Shown here: one piece after another, positions 10,835 to 20,124 of the stretch
Numbering within the stretch: position 1 is the first letter of the stretch
Layout of the letters: every line of letters starts with the position of its first letter
From: Streptomyces roseoverticillatus
Lineage (GTDB): Bacteria; Actinomycetota; Actinomycetes; Streptomycetales; Streptomycetaceae
Direction of reading: 5' to 3'
Assembly: GCF_000719265.1 (NCBI RefSeq)
Contig: NZ_JOFL01000011.1
Coordinates: forward strand, 368,170 to 432,169
Length of the DNA: 64,000 nt
Notes under the pieces: generated by a model
Databases searched by the model: none
What the model saw: the letters and a program-made list of their open reading frames with translations, nothing else
Told to the model about the DNA's origin: nothing
Program-made: the position numbers and the translations under genes

Positions 10835-11211
10835 GGCTCGACCCCCTCAATGACGGGGCTCGACGGCCCCAGAGTCTTGACACGCGTTCACGTTCATGAG
10901 TCAGAGCGGACCCCCGTGGAGGGATCCGGCCTGTAGGGCTTCAACGGTACCTGCTTCCGCGGCCATACGGTACGTCGCCCGCATGACGTGCCACGCAGCA
11001 CAACCCTAGGGGAGCCCCGTCCCCGCTGGTCAGCTGCGATTTTAACGTGTCTTGTGCCCCGACCCGCCGATGGGTGGTGAGAGATGTCTCGCTCACCACC
11101 TCATCGGACGGGCCTGTAGGGACCGCTAGGGGGCGGCTCCGGGCGGTCTCGCGACCGCCGGTCCGGCCGCGGACCTGCGCAAGGCGCCCTTACCAGGCTT
11201 ACCGGACGGTT
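10835..11211. other. Intergenic region between DUF3073 and vdh
   Basis: 377 bp without a convincing gene. It should carry the minus-strand DUF3073 promoter on its left side and the vdh terminator at 11067-11107. ATTTTAACG near 11038 is the only AT-rich patch. Nothing else recognised. Confidence 0.5.
11067..11107 (-). terminator. vdh terminator hairpin
   Basis: CCGATGGGTGGTGAG (11067-11081) pairs with CTCACCACCTCATCGG (11092-11107) with a single bulge, downstream of vdh on the minus strand. Confidence 0.7.
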
Positions 11212-12348
11212 CTACCGCGCGGTAGCCATGCCGGCGGCAGCGGCCGCACCCGTGGCGCGCGCCCGCGCCTCGGCCATGCGCTGCTCGGCCAGCCGGTCGG
11301 CGGCAGCGGCGGGCGGAATGCCGTCGGCCTTGGCCCGATCAAATATGGCCAGGGTCGTATCGAAGATCTGGTTCGCCTTGGCCTTCGCCCGGTCGAAGTC
11401 GAAGCCGTGCAGCTCGTCGGCGACCTGGATCACTCCGCCGGCGTTCACCACATAGTCCGGGGCGTAGAGGATGCCGCGGTCCGCGAGGTCCTTCTCGACG
11501 CCCGGGTGGGCCAGCTGGTTGTTGGCCGCGCCGCAGACCACGCTCGCGGTCAGGGCGGCCACGGTGGCGTCGTCCAGCGCGCCGCCGAGGGCGCAGGGGG
11601 CGTAGACGTCGAGCGGCGTGCGGACCAGGACATCGGCGTCCGTCACGGCGGTGACCTGCGGGTGGCGGGCCAGGATCCGCTCCACGGCCTCCGTCCGGAC
11701 ATCGGTGATCACGACCTCCGCGCCGTCCTCGACAAGGTGCTCGACGAGGTGGTGGCCGACCTTGCCGACCCCCGCGACGCCGACTCTGCGGCCGCGCAGC
11801 GTGGGCTCGCCCCACTGGGTCTGCGCGGCGGCGCGCATGCCCTGGAAGACGCCGAAGGCGGTGAGGACGGAGGAGTCGCCGGCGCCGCCGTTCTCGGGGG
11901 AGCGGCCGGTGGTCCAGCGGCACTCGCGGGCGACGACGTCCATGTCCTGGACGTAGGTGCCGACGTCGCAGGCGGTGACGTACCGGCCGCCGAGGGAGGC
12001 CACGAAGCGACCGTATGCCAGCAGAAGCTGTTCGGTCTTGATCAGGGAGGGATCGCCGATGATCACGGCCTTTCCGCCGCCGTGATCGAGACCCGCCAGC
12101 GCGTTCTTGTAGGACATGCCGCGGGAGAGGTTGAGGGCGTCCTGCACCGCCTCCTCCTCCGAGGCGTACGGGTAGAAGCGGGTGCCGCCGAGGGCGTTGC
12201 CCAGGGCGGTGGAGTGGATGGCGATCACTGCCTTGAGGCCGCTCTCGCGGTCCTGGCACAGCACGACCTGTTCGTGGCCGCCCTGGTCCGACCGGAACAA
12301 TGTGTGCAGCACGCCGTCAGCGTCATTGGTGGGACGTACGTCAGTCAC
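11212..12348 (-). CDS. vdh: Valine (branched-chain amino acid) dehydrogenase
   Basis: A 378-aa Glu/Leu/Phe/Val dehydrogenase that oxidatively deaminates valine, leucine and isoleucine to 2-oxo acids with NAD+. In Streptomyces this feeds branched precursors into fatty acids and polyketides. Visible: catalytic-lysine region [13 protein letters not shown], substrate region [14 protein letters not shown], and a Rossmann motif [15 protein letters not shown]. Ends with an Ala-rich tail. GTG start with GGAG eight bases upstream. Alone on its strand; divergent from the next gene. Confidence 0.96.
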   Translation of the reverse strand: MTDVRPTNDADGVLHTLFRSDQGGHEQVVLCQDRESGLKAVIAIHSTALGNALGGTRFYPYASEEEAVQDALNLSRGMSYKNALAGLDHGGGKAVIIGDPSLIKTEQLLLAYGRFVASLGGRYVTACDVGTYVQDMDVVARECRWTTGRSPENGGAGDSSVLTAFGVFQGMRAAAQTQWGEPTLRGRRVGVAGVGKVGHHLVEHLVEDGAEVVITDVRTEAVERILARHPQVTAVTDADVLVRTPLDVYAPCALGGALDDATVAALTASVVCGAANNQLAHPGVEKDLADRGILYAPDYVVNAGGVIQVADELHGFDFDRAKAKANQIFDTTLAIFDRAKADGIPPAAAADRLAEQRMAEARARATGAAAAAGMATAR

Positions 12349-12550
12349 TGTGGTGACTCCATATGTCGCGGAGGTCGCCCTCCGGGGGTGGTGGAGGGCC
12401 GGTTGGCAAGAGGGTAAGACCTGTCGGCCCGGCGGGCCGGTCCCGTGCGGAGGATCACTCCTCCGGGGAGCGGTGCCATGGGACGATTTGCGCGGTACGG
12501 GGAGGGTTCGGCAACTCCCCGGGGTGTCCGGCGTCTTGAGGGGAGCACGT

Positions 12551-13417
12551 GTGGGCTCGGCGTCATCGGTGACTGTCCCGTACGCGTCGTACCTGCGGGT
12601 CTACGAGCCGCTGGGCGCGTTCCCGGAGCCGGAGCGCACGCACTGGGAGCGCTACGCCCGGCGCACCGCCCTGCCCTGCGCCCAGGACGAGCTCCGGCGC
12701 TCGCTCGCCGACCTGCTGCCCACCCCGCCGGTGCCGGTCCCGGTGCACGAGAGCGGCGACGCCTTCGTGACCTTCCAGGACGGCGTCCTGTGCGTCTGCC
12801 CCTGGCGGACGCGGCTGCGCGGCTGGCTGGCCCTGGAGGAGCTGTCCGAGAGCCTGCCCGCGCCGGTCCTGGACGCGGCGCTGCCGCCGGTCGTGCGCCG
12901 GCAGGCGGAGGCGGACTACGAGCGCTGGCAGGAGCGCAACCCCGACGCCCGGCCGTGGATCCGCACCGCGACCTGGCAGGTGCCCCTGCGCTGGTTCGTC
13001 CTCTTCTCCGACGAGGAGCGCGAGTACGGCAAGCCGGGCGAGTGCGCCGGCGAGGGGGAGCCGGGCCGGAACGGGCTCGTGCTCCGCTACCGCACGCCGA
13101 TGGTGCAGGCGAGGCGGCGGGTGGCCCGGGGGCTGCGCACGCTCAAGGACGCGATCGACGAGGGCCCGCTGATCGACGGGCTGGTGGACGTGGGGCGGTG
13201 GCTGGAGGAGTTCCACCCGCGCTCCCTGGTGGAGCTGGACTACGGCGGTCTGGTGCATATGGTGCCCGAGGCGCAGCTCGCGGAGGACCATTCCGCCGGG
13301 GACACGGCGGAGGGGCTCGCGGCGTTGCGCGCGGGGGACGGGGTGCGCGCGGGGAGGGCGTACGAGCGGTTGACGGAGCGCTGGAGTGCCGTACGCAACC
13401 GTCAGTACGCCAATTGA
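12551..13417 (+). CDS. Conserved hypothetical protein upstream of bldC
   Basis: A 288-aa soluble protein without a recognised domain. Features: [20 protein letters not shown] near the start, a Trp- and Arg-rich middle ([13 protein letters not shown]) and [15 protein letters not shown] near the end. It is strongly coding by codon use and sits where a conserved hypothetical gene lies beside bldC in Streptomyces. GTG 12551 is chosen because GGGAG lies five bases upstream; a longer open frame starts at 12182 but overlaps vdh. Function not known. Confidence 0.8.
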   Translation: MGSASSVTVPYASYLRVYEPLGAFPEPERTHWERYARRTALPCAQDELRRSLADLLPTPPVPVPVHESGDAFVTFQDGVLCVCPWRTRLRGWLALEELSESLPAPVLDAALPPVVRRQAEADYERWQERNPDARPWIRTATWQVPLRWFVLFSDEEREYGKPGECAGEGEPGRNGLVLRYRTPMVQARRRVARGLRTLKDAIDEGPLIDGLVDVGRWLEEFHPRSLVELDYGGLVHMVPEAQLAEDHSAGDTAEGLAALRAGDGVRAGRAYERLTERWSAVRNRQYAN

Positions 13418-13885
13418 AGTCCTGATCCGAGGAGCCCCGGGACCTAGGTCCCGATCCGGGCCATTGCGGCAACCGTGACCTAACGCACTTTCGTCAGGTC
13501 TTGCGCCCATCGCCCATCCGCGTGGCAAAATAGGACAAGGAGTCCGGGAAGGGCTCCTTCCGTCCAACTAAGGGCGGATTGATCGGTATTGCACTCCTTG
13601 GCGGGTCTGGTGACCCCTGATCCCGCTGTGACTGATCGTCACGGTGGCGTGACTGTCCGCTATGGCATGGTCCATCGGCTTCCGTCGAGGTTGAACACCT
13701 GAGAGGGCAATTCCATCGGTTTGGCCGACGTGGCTGGACAGATGGTGTAGTTGTAGTGCCGAGGACAAGCCGTTCGTCCTATAACCGACTCGGCCCGCGT
13801 CCGCCATTTCGGGCAACGCGGGTCAAGGTGCAGAATTTAGAGGAAAGAACCGACTCCACGTCAGGTTCTCCCGAGGAGGCCGCTC
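13418..13885. other. bldC upstream region
   Basis: 468 bp without a convincing gene. AAGGAG..GCTCCTT at about 13536-13560 is a hairpin that could end the upstream gene. GTGAC/GTCAC repeats lie at 13628-13653. TATAAC at 13780-13785 is a possible -10, but no -35 is evident. The long leader space suits complex regulation of bldC. Confidence 0.5.
13628..13653. promoter_or_regulatory. Inverted GTGAC/GTCAC repeats, BldD-like operator candidate
   Basis: GTGAC (13628-13632), GTCAC (13638-13642) and GTGAC (13649-13653) form two overlapping inverted repeats. BldD sites contain such half-sites, but the spacing here does not match the refined 15-bp consensus exactly, so this is a weak assignment. Confidence 0.3.
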
Positions 13886-14092
13886 ATGACCGCTCGCACC
13901 CCTGATGCCGAGCCGCTGCTGACCCCGGCTGAGGTTGCCACGATGTTCCGCGTGGACCCGAAGACGGTCACCCGTTGGGCCAAGGCTGGCAAGCTCACGT
14001 CCATCCGCACGCTCGGAGGACACCGCCGTTACCGCGAAGCGGAGGTCCGCGCCCTGCTGGCGGGCATTCCGCAGCAGCGCAGCGAGGCCTGA
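13886..14092 (+). CDS. bldC: Developmental regulator BldC (MerR-like DNA-binding protein)
   Basis: The 68-aa length and sequence match BldC: a single winged helix-turn-helix (LLTPAEVATMFRVDPKTVTRW, then RTLGGHRRYREAEVRALL) related to MerR but lacking its dimerisation helix and effector domain. BldC binds direct repeats cooperatively and delays sporulation and antibiotic onset in Streptomyces. ATG preceded by GAGGAGG. A canonical intrinsic terminator about 155 bp downstream ends the transcript. Confidence 0.98.
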   Translation: MTARTPDAEPLLTPAEVATMFRVDPKTVTRWAKAGKLTSIRTLGGHRRYREAEVRALLAGIPQQRSEA

Positions 14093-14246
14093 ACAACCGC
14101 ATGACCGGGCGTTTTCCGGGGCCCCCAACCCGGCTCGCGCCCTGCTCCAGTTCCAGCTGAAGCACCCTGAAGCACCATCTGGCTCCACACGACCGGCTTC
14201 CTGCCCCAACAGGACCGCCGCAGCCCACCGACTTGGGCGAGTCGTC

Positions 14247-14286
14247 GATCGCGCTGGACTCCGCCGGGTCCAGCGCGATCTTTTTT
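14247..14286 (+). terminator. bldC intrinsic terminator
   Basis: GATCGCGCTGGAC (14247-14259) pairs perfectly with 14268-14280 and is followed by six Ts. One of the few U-tract terminators in the window. Confidence 0.92.
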
Positions 14287-14420
14287 ATGCCCGGACGTCT
14301 CCGGATGCCCGTTAACGGCCCCGGCGGCCCTGCCCGGCTCTGGGCAGCGGGAGCCGGCGGGGCACCCGTACGGAGTCCCGGGCCCACCCTTTCGGGTGGA
14401 GTGCAATTGCACATATTAAA

Positions 14421-14448
14421 TTGACCCGTTGTAGGCCAGGGGTAAGTT
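14421..14448 (+). promoter_or_regulatory. Orphan promoter candidate
   Basis: TTGACC (14421-14426), a 16-bp spacer and TAAGTT (14443-14448) on the plus strand, next to a perfect 12-bp palindrome. No plus-strand gene follows before the minus-strand DUF6274-like gene, so it could make a small RNA or an antisense transcript. Confidence 0.35.
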
Positions 14449-14591
14449 CCCTCGTCCGGGAAACTCTTTCGGTGACTCCCATCACAGCGCGACGGGCTTG
14501 TCACTCATTGTGCCGCTGCGGTAAAGGGCCCGGGTGCGCGCCGGACGCGCGCGGAACCACGGCCGACTGCCGCCCGTACAGGCCCCGTTGG

Positions 14592-14864
14592 TCACCCGGA
14601 GCCGGTCCGCGCCTCCTCGGCGCCCTCCGGGCCGGACACCGGCCCTGCAGGGCCCGCAGCCGCCGCCTCCTGGGCGAGCCGCAGCAGCCGGTGGCACACG
14701 GCGCAGTGCCGGGTCAGGTGGCGGTACCCGGAAGCGCCCGACGCGGCGGACAGGTGGGCGCGCAGCAGCGCCCGCGTCTCGTGCCGGATGCTCTCGGCCC
14801 TGAGCTTCCCGGACCCGGGCGTCCCGGGCCGCTTCGCCTCTGCCGGGGTGGTGGTCGTCGTCAT
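14592..14864 (-). CDS. DUF6274-like small protein
   Basis: A 90-aa protein. The core, RHETRALLRAHLSAASG and RHCAVCHRLLRLAQE, matches small proteins found next to bldC in Streptomyces (DUF6274, from memory). HLTRHCAVCHR has His and paired Cys spaced like a zinc-binding anti-sigma module, but no such role is known. The ATG at 14864 is preceded by GGAGG at 11 bases; the upstream extension of the frame runs into the tRNA-Asp gene and is not coding. Confidence 0.72.
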   Translation of the reverse strand: MTTTTTPAEAKRPGTPGSGKLRAESIRHETRALLRAHLSAASGASGYRHLTRHCAVCHRLLRLAQEAAAAGPAGPVSGPEGAEEARTGSG

Positions 14865-14928
14865 GGAGCGCAGCACCTCCACTGTCTGGGTACCCCTGGC
14901 ACGTGTCCCAGTCAAGGTCGAACGCGAG

Positions 14929-14962
14929 AAGGCCCGGATCCCTGAAAAGGGATCCGGGCCTT
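14929..14962 (-). terminator. Terminator of the tRNA-Asp gene
   Basis: AAGGCCCGGATCCC and its complement form a perfect 14-bp stem (14929-14942 with 14949-14962) around TGAAAA, immediately downstream of the minus-strand tRNA. Confidence 0.75.
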
Positions 14963-14971
14963 CAGATCGTG

Positions 14972-15046
14972 CGGTCCTGACGGGATTTGAACCCGCGGCC
15001 TCCACCTTGACAGGGTGGCGAGCACTCCAAACTGCTCCACAGGACC
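14972..15046 (-). tRNA. tRNA-Asp(GUC), copy 1
   Basis: Cloverleaf on the minus strand: acceptor GGTCCTG/CAGGACC, discriminator G, anticodon loop CTGTCAA with GUC, and T-loop GGTTCAAATCC. Sequence and orientation match the copy at 19331-19405, so the pair brackets hrpA. Confidence 0.95.
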
Positions 15047-15180
15047 TTGCTTGCTTCCCGCTCTCGCGGGCTTGCGAATGAGACTCTACAGCAGGTCAGG
15101 GGGTGCGGTCGAACCCGATCACGGAAGGGCCCCCGATCGGGTCTCCGCACCGTGCCACGGCCCGGCCGCACCACCCGTCC

Positions 15181-18100
15181 CTAGGGCACCAGCTGATCGA
15201 TGGCCTTCACGATCCGCTTGTCCGAGACCGGGTGCGCCGTCCCCAGCGCGTGGGCGAAGTAGCTCACCCGCAGCTCCTCGATCATCCAGCGGATGTCGAG
15301 CGCCTCCCGCGGCACCGGGCGCCCCTTCGGGAACTGCTCCAGCAGCCACGCGTGCTCGTCCTGCACCTCCTTCACCTTCGCCATCCGGGCCCGGTCCCGG
15401 TCGGCGTTGGCGGGCAGCTGGGTGAGCCGCCGGTCGACCGCCACCAGATAGCGCAGCAGGTCCGGCAGCCGCCGCACGCCGTGCTCGGTGACGAAGCCCG
15501 GCTTGATCAGCCCCGCCAGCTGCTCCTTGACGTCCGAGAGGGAGGGCATCAGCGACAGGCTCGTGGTGGCCTTCAGCCGGCGCTCGCACGCCTGCCAGGC
15601 GGCCAGCACCTCCTGCACCTTGCGGATCGCGTCCATCGTGGCGTCCACGATGTCCGCCCGTACCGCGTCGAACAGCTTGCGGAAGGATTCTTCGTCCCAG
15701 ACGGGGCCGCCGTGCGCCGCGATCAGCTTGTCGGCCGCGCCCGCGACGCAGTCCTCGAAGAGCGCCTGGACGGAGCCGTGCGGATTGCGCGACAGGGCGA
15801 GCTTCTGCTGGTTGCTGAGCTTGTCCTGGGCGAATTTCGCCGGGTTGGAGGGCAGGTTCAGCAGGATCAGCCGGCGGGTGCCCCGCCACATCGCCTCGCG
15901 CTGCTCCGGCTCGGTGTCGAAGAGCCGCACCGCGACCGAGGAGCCCTCGTCCACCAGTGCCGGATACGCCTTGACCGGCTGGCCGGCCCGGCGCGTCTCG
16001 AAGGTGCGCGGCAGGGTGCCCACCGTCCAGGACGTGAGCCCCGAGCGCTGCTCCGGGGCGCCGCCGCCGGTGCCGCCGGCCTTGGCGGCCCCCGCGGCCT
16101 GCTCGAAGGCCTTGGAGATCGCCTCCTGCGTCTTCGGCTTGAGCCGCAGCCGCAGCGCCTCCAGGTCCTTGTCCTCGGCGATCTTGCGGCGCCGCTCGTC
16201 GACGACCCGGAAAGTGATCTTCAGGTGGTCGGGGACCTTGCCCGGGTCGAAGTCCTCCGGCTCCAGCCGGACGGCCGTCATCCGGTGCAGCTCACGCGCC
16301 AGCGTGACCGTCAGGGACTCCTGCAGGGGTACGGCACGGTCGAGGAACGCCTTGGCGAAGTTCGGCGCCGGCACGTAGTTCCTGCGGATCGGCTTGGGCA
16401 GCGACCGGATCAGCTCCGTCACCAGGTCCTCGCGCAGCCCCGGGATCTGCCAGTCGAAGCCCTCGGCCGAGACCTGGTTCAGCACCTGCAGCGGAATGTG
16501 GACGGTCACGCCGTCCGCGTCCGCCCCCGGCTCGAACTGGTAGGTCACCTTGAACTTCAGCCGGCCCTGCCGCCAGGAATCCGGGTAGTCGTCCTTGGTG
16601 ACCGCCTCGGCGTTCTCGTTGATGAGCATCGACTGCTCGAAGTTCAGCAGCTCCGGCTCGTCGCGCCGCTTGTGCTTCCACCACGAGTCGAAGTGCGCGC
16701 CCGACACCACGTGTTCGGGCAGCCGCTGGTCGTAGAAGTCGAAGAGCGTCTCGTCGTCCACCAGGATGTCCCGGCGACGGGCGCGGTGCTCCAGCTCCTC
16801 GACCTCGCCCAGCAGTTTGCGGTTGTCGTGGAAGAACTGGTGGTGCGTCCGCCAGTCGCCCTCGACCAGGGCGTTGCGGATGAACAGCTCGCGGCTGGTC
16901 TCCGGGTCGATCCGGCCGAAGTTGACCTTCCGCTGGGCGACGATCGGCACGCCGTACAGCGTCACCCGCTCGTACGCCATGACGGCCGCCTGCTTCTGCT
17001 CCCAGTGCGGCTCGCTGTAATTGCGCTTCACCAGGTGCTCGGCGAGCGGCTCGATCCACTCGGGCTCGACCTTGGCGTTGACCCGCGCCCACAGCCGCGA
17101 CGTCTCCACCAGCTCGGCCGACATCACCCAGCGCGGCTGCTTGCGGAACAGCGCCGAGCCCGGGAACACCGCGAACTTCGCGCTGCGGGCACCCAGGTAC
17201 TCGTTCTTTTCGGTGTCCTTGAGACCGATATGGGAGAGCAGACCCGCCAGCAGCGACTGGTGAATGCGCTCCGGGGCCGCATCCTCCTCCGCCATGTGGA
17301 CGCCCATCTGCTTGGCGACCGTCCGCAGCTGCGAGTAGATGTCCTGCCACTCGCGTATCCGCAGATAGTTCAGGAACTCCGACTTGCACATGCGCCGGAA
17401 CGCCGACGACGACAGCGCCTTCTGCTGCTCGCGCACATAGCGCCACAGGTTCAGGAACGCGAGGAAGTCACTCGTCTCGTCCTTGAAGCGGGCGTGCTGC
17501 TGATCGGCCTGCGCCTGCTTCTCCGAAGGCCGCTCGCGCGGATCCTGGATCGACAGCGCGGCCGCGATCACCATGACCTCGCGGACGCAGCCGTTGCGGT
17601 CGGCCTCCAGGACCATGCGGGCCAGCCGCGGGTCCACCGGCAGCTGCGCGAGCTTCCGCCCCGACTGCGTGAGCCGCTTCTTCGGGTCCTTCTGCGCGGG
17701 GTCGAGCGCACCCAGCTCGACCAGCAGATCGACGCCGTCCTTGATGTTGCGCCGGTCCGGCGGATCGATGAACGGGAACTTCTCGATGTCGCCCAGGCCG
17801 GCCGCCGTCATCTGCAGGATGACCGAGGCCAGGTTCGTACGGAGGATCTCCGCGTCCGTGAACTCCGGACGCGCGAGGAAGTCGTCCTCCGAGTACAGCC
17901 GGATGCAGATGCCGTCCGACGTACGGCCGCAGCGGCCCTTGCGCTGGTTCGCACTCGCCTGCGAGACCGCCTCGATCGGCAGCCGCTGGACCTTGGTGCG
18001 GTGGCTGTACCGCGAGATCCGCGCGAAACCGGGGTCGATCACGTAGCGGATGCCCGGAACCGTCAGGGACGTCTCCGCGACGTTCGTCGCGAGGACGATC

Positions 18101-19137
18101 CGGCGGCCCGTGTGGCGCTGGAAGACCCGGTGCTGCTCGGCGTGGGACAGACGGGCGTACAGCGGCAGGATCTCGGTGAACCGGAGCTTCTTCTTCTCCA
18201 GCGCGTCCGCGGTGTCGCGGATCTCCCGTTCACCGGAGAGGAAGACCAATATGTCGCCGTCGCCCTCGCGCTGCAGCTCGTCCACCGCATCGCAGATCGC
18301 CGTGATCTGATCGCGGTCCGCATCGCCCGAGTCCTCCTCAAGCAGCGGCCGGTACCGCACCTCCACCGGATACGTCCGCCCGCTCACCTCGATGATCGGC
18401 GCCTCCCCGAAATGGCGCGAGAAGCGCTCCGGGTCGATCGTGGCCGAAGTGATGACGACCTTGAGGTCGGGGCGGCGCGGCAGCAGCTGGGCCAGATAGC
18501 CGAGGATGAAGTCGATGTTGAGGCTGCGCTCGTGCGCCTCGTCGATGATGATCGTGTCGTACTGACGCAGCTCGCGGTCCGTCTGGATCTCGGCCAGCAG
18601 GATGCCGTCCGTCATCAGCTTGACCAGCGTGCTCTCGCTCACCTGGTCGGTGAAGCGGACCTTCCAGCCGACCGCCTCGCCCAGCGGCGTGCGCAGCTCC
18701 TCCGCGACGCGCTCCGCGACCGTACGGGCGGCGATCCGGCGCGGCTGGGTGTGCCCGATCAGGCCCCGGACGCCGCGGCCGAGCTCCATGCAGATCTTGG
18801 GGATCTGCGTGGTCTTCCCGGAACCGGTCTCGCCCGCGACGATCACGACCTGGTGGTCGCGGATCGCCGCCAGGATCTCGTCCTTCTTCTGGCTGACCGG
18901 GAGCTGCTCGGGATAGGTGACGGCCGGCGCGGCGGCCCGGCGGCTCGCGACGCGCAGCTCGGCCGCGTCGACCTCTGCCGTGATCTCGGCCAGGACGGCC
19001 GTACGGGCCTCGGGCTTGCGGATGCGGCGCGCGCCCTCGAGCCGCCGCCCCAGGCGCTGCGCGTCGCGCAGCGTCAGCTCGGGGAGGCGGGCGGCGAGGT
19101 CGGCGAAGATGGCGGGGGCGGCAGGCTGCGTAGACAT
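15181..19137 (-). CDS. hrpA: ATP-dependent RNA helicase HrpA (DEAH-box)
   Basis: A 1318-aa DEAH-box helicase of full HrpA length. Motifs in order: Walker A GETGSGKTTQ (about residue 100), QPRRIAA, DEAHERSLN (motif II), TSATID (motif III), LATNVAETSLTVPGI (motif V) and QRKGRCGR (motif VI), then the helicase-associated and OB regions and a long DUF3418-type C-terminus. HrpA proteins remodel RNA; E. coli HrpA rescues stalled ribosomes. ATG 19137 begins MSTQPAAPAIF; an upstream in-frame start lacks family similarity. Flanked by two tRNA-Asp copies. Confidence 0.95.
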   Translation of the reverse strand: MSTQPAAPAIFADLAARLPELTLRDAQRLGRRLEGARRIRKPEARTAVLAEITAEVDAAELRVASRRAAAPAVTYPEQLPVSQKKDEILAAIRDHQVVIVAGETGSGKTTQIPKICMELGRGVRGLIGHTQPRRIAARTVAERVAEELRTPLGEAVGWKVRFTDQVSESTLVKLMTDGILLAEIQTDRELRQYDTIIIDEAHERSLNIDFILGYLAQLLPRRPDLKVVITSATIDPERFSRHFGEAPIIEVSGRTYPVEVRYRPLLEEDSGDADRDQITAICDAVDELQREGDGDILVFLSGEREIRDTADALEKKKLRFTEILPLYARLSHAEQHRVFQRHTGRRIVLATNVAETSLTVPGIRYVIDPGFARISRYSHRTKVQRLPIEAVSQASANQRKGRCGRTSDGICIRLYSEDDFLARPEFTDAEILRTNLASVILQMTAAGLGDIEKFPFIDPPDRRNIKDGVDLLVELGALDPAQKDPKKRLTQSGRKLAQLPVDPRLARMVLEADRNGCVREVMVIAAALSIQDPRERPSEKQAQADQQHARFKDETSDFLAFLNLWRYVREQQKALSSSAFRRMCKSEFLNYLRIREWQDIYSQLRTVAKQMGVHMAEEDAAPERIHQSLLAGLLSHIGLKDTEKNEYLGARSAKFAVFPGSALFRKQPRWVMSAELVETSRLWARVNAKVEPEWIEPLAEHLVKRNYSEPHWEQKQAAVMAYERVTLYGVPIVAQRKVNFGRIDPETSRELFIRNALVEGDWRTHHQFFHDNRKLLGEVEELEHRARRRDILVDDETLFDFYDQRLPEHVVSGAHFDSWWKHKRRDEPELLNFEQSMLINENAEAVTKDDYPDSWRQGRLKFKVTYQFEPGADADGVTVHIPLQVLNQVSAEGFDWQIPGLREDLVTELIRSLPKPIRRNYVPAPNFAKAFLDRAVPLQESLTVTLARELHRMTAVRLEPEDFDPGKVPDHLKITFRVVDERRRKIAEDKDLEALRLRLKPKTQEAISKAFEQAAGAAKAGGTGGGAPEQRSGLTSWTVGTLPRTFETRRAGQPVKAYPALVDEGSSVAVRLFDTEPEQREAMWRGTRRLILLNLPSNPAKFAQDKLSNQQKLALSRNPHGSVQALFEDCVAGAADKLIAAHGGPVWDEESFRKLFDAVRADIVDATMDAIRKVQEVLAAWQACERRLKATTSLSLMPSLSDVKEQLAGLIKPGFVTEHGVRRLPDLLRYLVAVDRRLTQLPANADRDRARMAKVKEVQDEHAWLLEQFPKGRPVPREALDIRWMIEELRVSYFAHALGTAHPVSDKRIVKAIDQLVP

Positions 19138-19198
19138 ACGGAGTCCAGGATCGCACCAGCCGCCGCGAAGCGGCGAACGCATTTCCCCGGAAATGCAC

Positions 19199-19228
19199 TG
19201 AGCCCCCCATCCGGAGATGAGGGGCTCA
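19199..19228 (-). terminator. Terminator of the tRNA-Glu/Asp/Phe transcript
   Basis: TGAGCCCC (19199-19206) pairs with GGGGCTCA (19221-19228) just after tRNA-Phe on the minus strand, upstream of hrpA. Confidence 0.65.
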
Positions 19229-19231
19229 CTG

Positions 19232-19305
19232 TGGCTGGGGCCGGGGTCGAACCGGCGACCTTCCGCTTTTCAGGCGGACGCTCGTACCAACTGAGCTACC
19301 CAGCC
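19232..19305 (-). tRNA. tRNA-Phe(GAA)
   Basis: Acceptor GGCTGGG/CCCAGCC with discriminator A, and anticodon loop CTGAAAA giving GAA. Third in a minus-strand tRNA-Glu, Asp, Phe cluster. Confidence 0.95.
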
Positions 19306-19330
19306 ACGCAGACATCAGAAATGTCTGCAG

Positions 19331-19405
19331 CGGTCCTGACGGGATTTGAACCCGCGGCCTCCACCTTGACAGGGTGGCGAGCACTCCAAACTGCTCCACA
19401 GGACC
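19331..19405 (-). tRNA. tRNA-Asp(GUC), copy 2
   Basis: Same cloverleaf and anticodon GUC as the copy at 14972-15046. It lies between tRNA-Glu and tRNA-Phe in one probable transcript. Confidence 0.95.
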
Positions 19406-19444
19406 TTGCTATGTGCGAGCACTAGTCTCGCACACGGTACAGCG

Positions 19445-19517
19445 TGCCCCCAACGGGATTCGAACCCGTGCTACCGCCTTGAAAGGGCGGCGTCCTGGGC
19501 CACTAGACGATGAGGGC
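19445..19517 (-). tRNA. tRNA-Glu(UUC)
   Basis: Acceptor GCCCTCA/TGGGGGC with a G-U pair, discriminator A, and anticodon loop CTTTCAA giving UUC. First gene of the Glu-Asp-Phe cluster. Confidence 0.95.
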
Positions 19518-19698
19518 TGATGGCCCACCTGGGCGCTTCGCAGCGCCTCGGGGACGTGAGAAGCATATGGGATGGAGGGAGGGAACGCCAAAACGGTTTC
19601 CCGGAGGCCGGCGCGAAGGGTTCCCGGAGGCCGCCCGGGCGCGGCGCGGGAAGCGTACGGGGCCCGTGCAGGGGCCGGGCGGGGGTGCGTGCCGGACA

Positions 19699-20058
19699 AT
19701 GGCGAGCGTGCTGGAGATGACGCGCGAGGAGTTCGAGGAACTGGTCGCCGAGGCCCTGGACCGGATCCCGCCGGAGCTGACGCGGCTGATGGACAACGTC
19801 GCGGTGTTCGTCGAGGACGAGCCCCCGGCGGCGGACCCGGATCTGCTCGGCCTCTACGAGGGAACGCCGCTGACCGAGCGCGGCGAGTGGTACGCGGGCG
19901 TCCTGCCCGACCGGATCACGATCTACCGCGGTCCCACGCTGCGCCTGTGCACCTCGCGGGAAGAGGTGGTGGAGGAGACCGAAGTGACGGTCGTTCACGA
20001 GGTGGCGCACCACTTCGGCATCGACGACGAGCGCCTGCACGCCCTCGGCTACGGCTGA
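19699..20058 (+). CDS. Small zinc metallopeptidase-like protein (zincin-like family)
   Basis: A 119-aa protein with the zinc-binding motif HEVAHHFGID (HExxH) near the C-terminus and the family block EEFEELVAEALDRIPPELT. This fits the small actinobacterial minimal-zincin family (PF06262 type). The substrate is unknown. ATG 19699 is the first start giving the conserved N-terminus; ATG 19717 is possible but would have its ribosome site touching the codon. A 24-bp direct repeat follows the gene. Confidence 0.85.
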   Translation: MASVLEMTREEFEELVAEALDRIPPELTRLMDNVAVFVEDEPPAADPDLLGLYEGTPLTERGEWYAGVLPDRITIYRGPTLRLCTSREEVVEETEVTVVHEVAHHFGIDDERLHALGYG

Positions 20059-20076
20059 CCGGCGGGAGTCCGGGGC

Positions 20077-20124
20077 GGACCGAGGCGACGGGGCCGGGGC
20101 GGGCCGAGGTGACGGGGCCGGGGC
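20077..20124. repeat. 24-bp direct repeat, two copies
   Basis: Two adjoining 24-bp units (20077-20100 and 20101-20124) differ at two positions and share CCGAGG.GACGGGGCCGGGGC. Located between the metallopeptidase stop and the lipoprotein gene. Confidence 0.75.

Larger units (their letters stand above)
14093..14591. other. Intergenic region downstream of bldC
   Basis: 499 bp without a convincing gene. It contains the bldC terminator, a CCACCC/GGGTGG hairpin at about 14384-14399, the perfect palindrome GTGCAATTGCAC at 14401-14412 and a plus-strand promoter-like pair at 14421-14448 with no gene ahead of it. The AT-rich patch at 14401-14426 is unusual here. Confidence 0.5.

Noticed and set aside
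13568..13816. An 82-codon minus-strand open frame upstream of bldC
   Set aside because: No ribosome site or conserved motif, and it lies across the regulatory region.
15103..19425. A 1440-codon plus-strand open frame across hrpA
   Set aside because: Antisense shadow of hrpA: the DEAH-box motifs are unambiguous on the minus strand and the frame also runs through tRNA genes.
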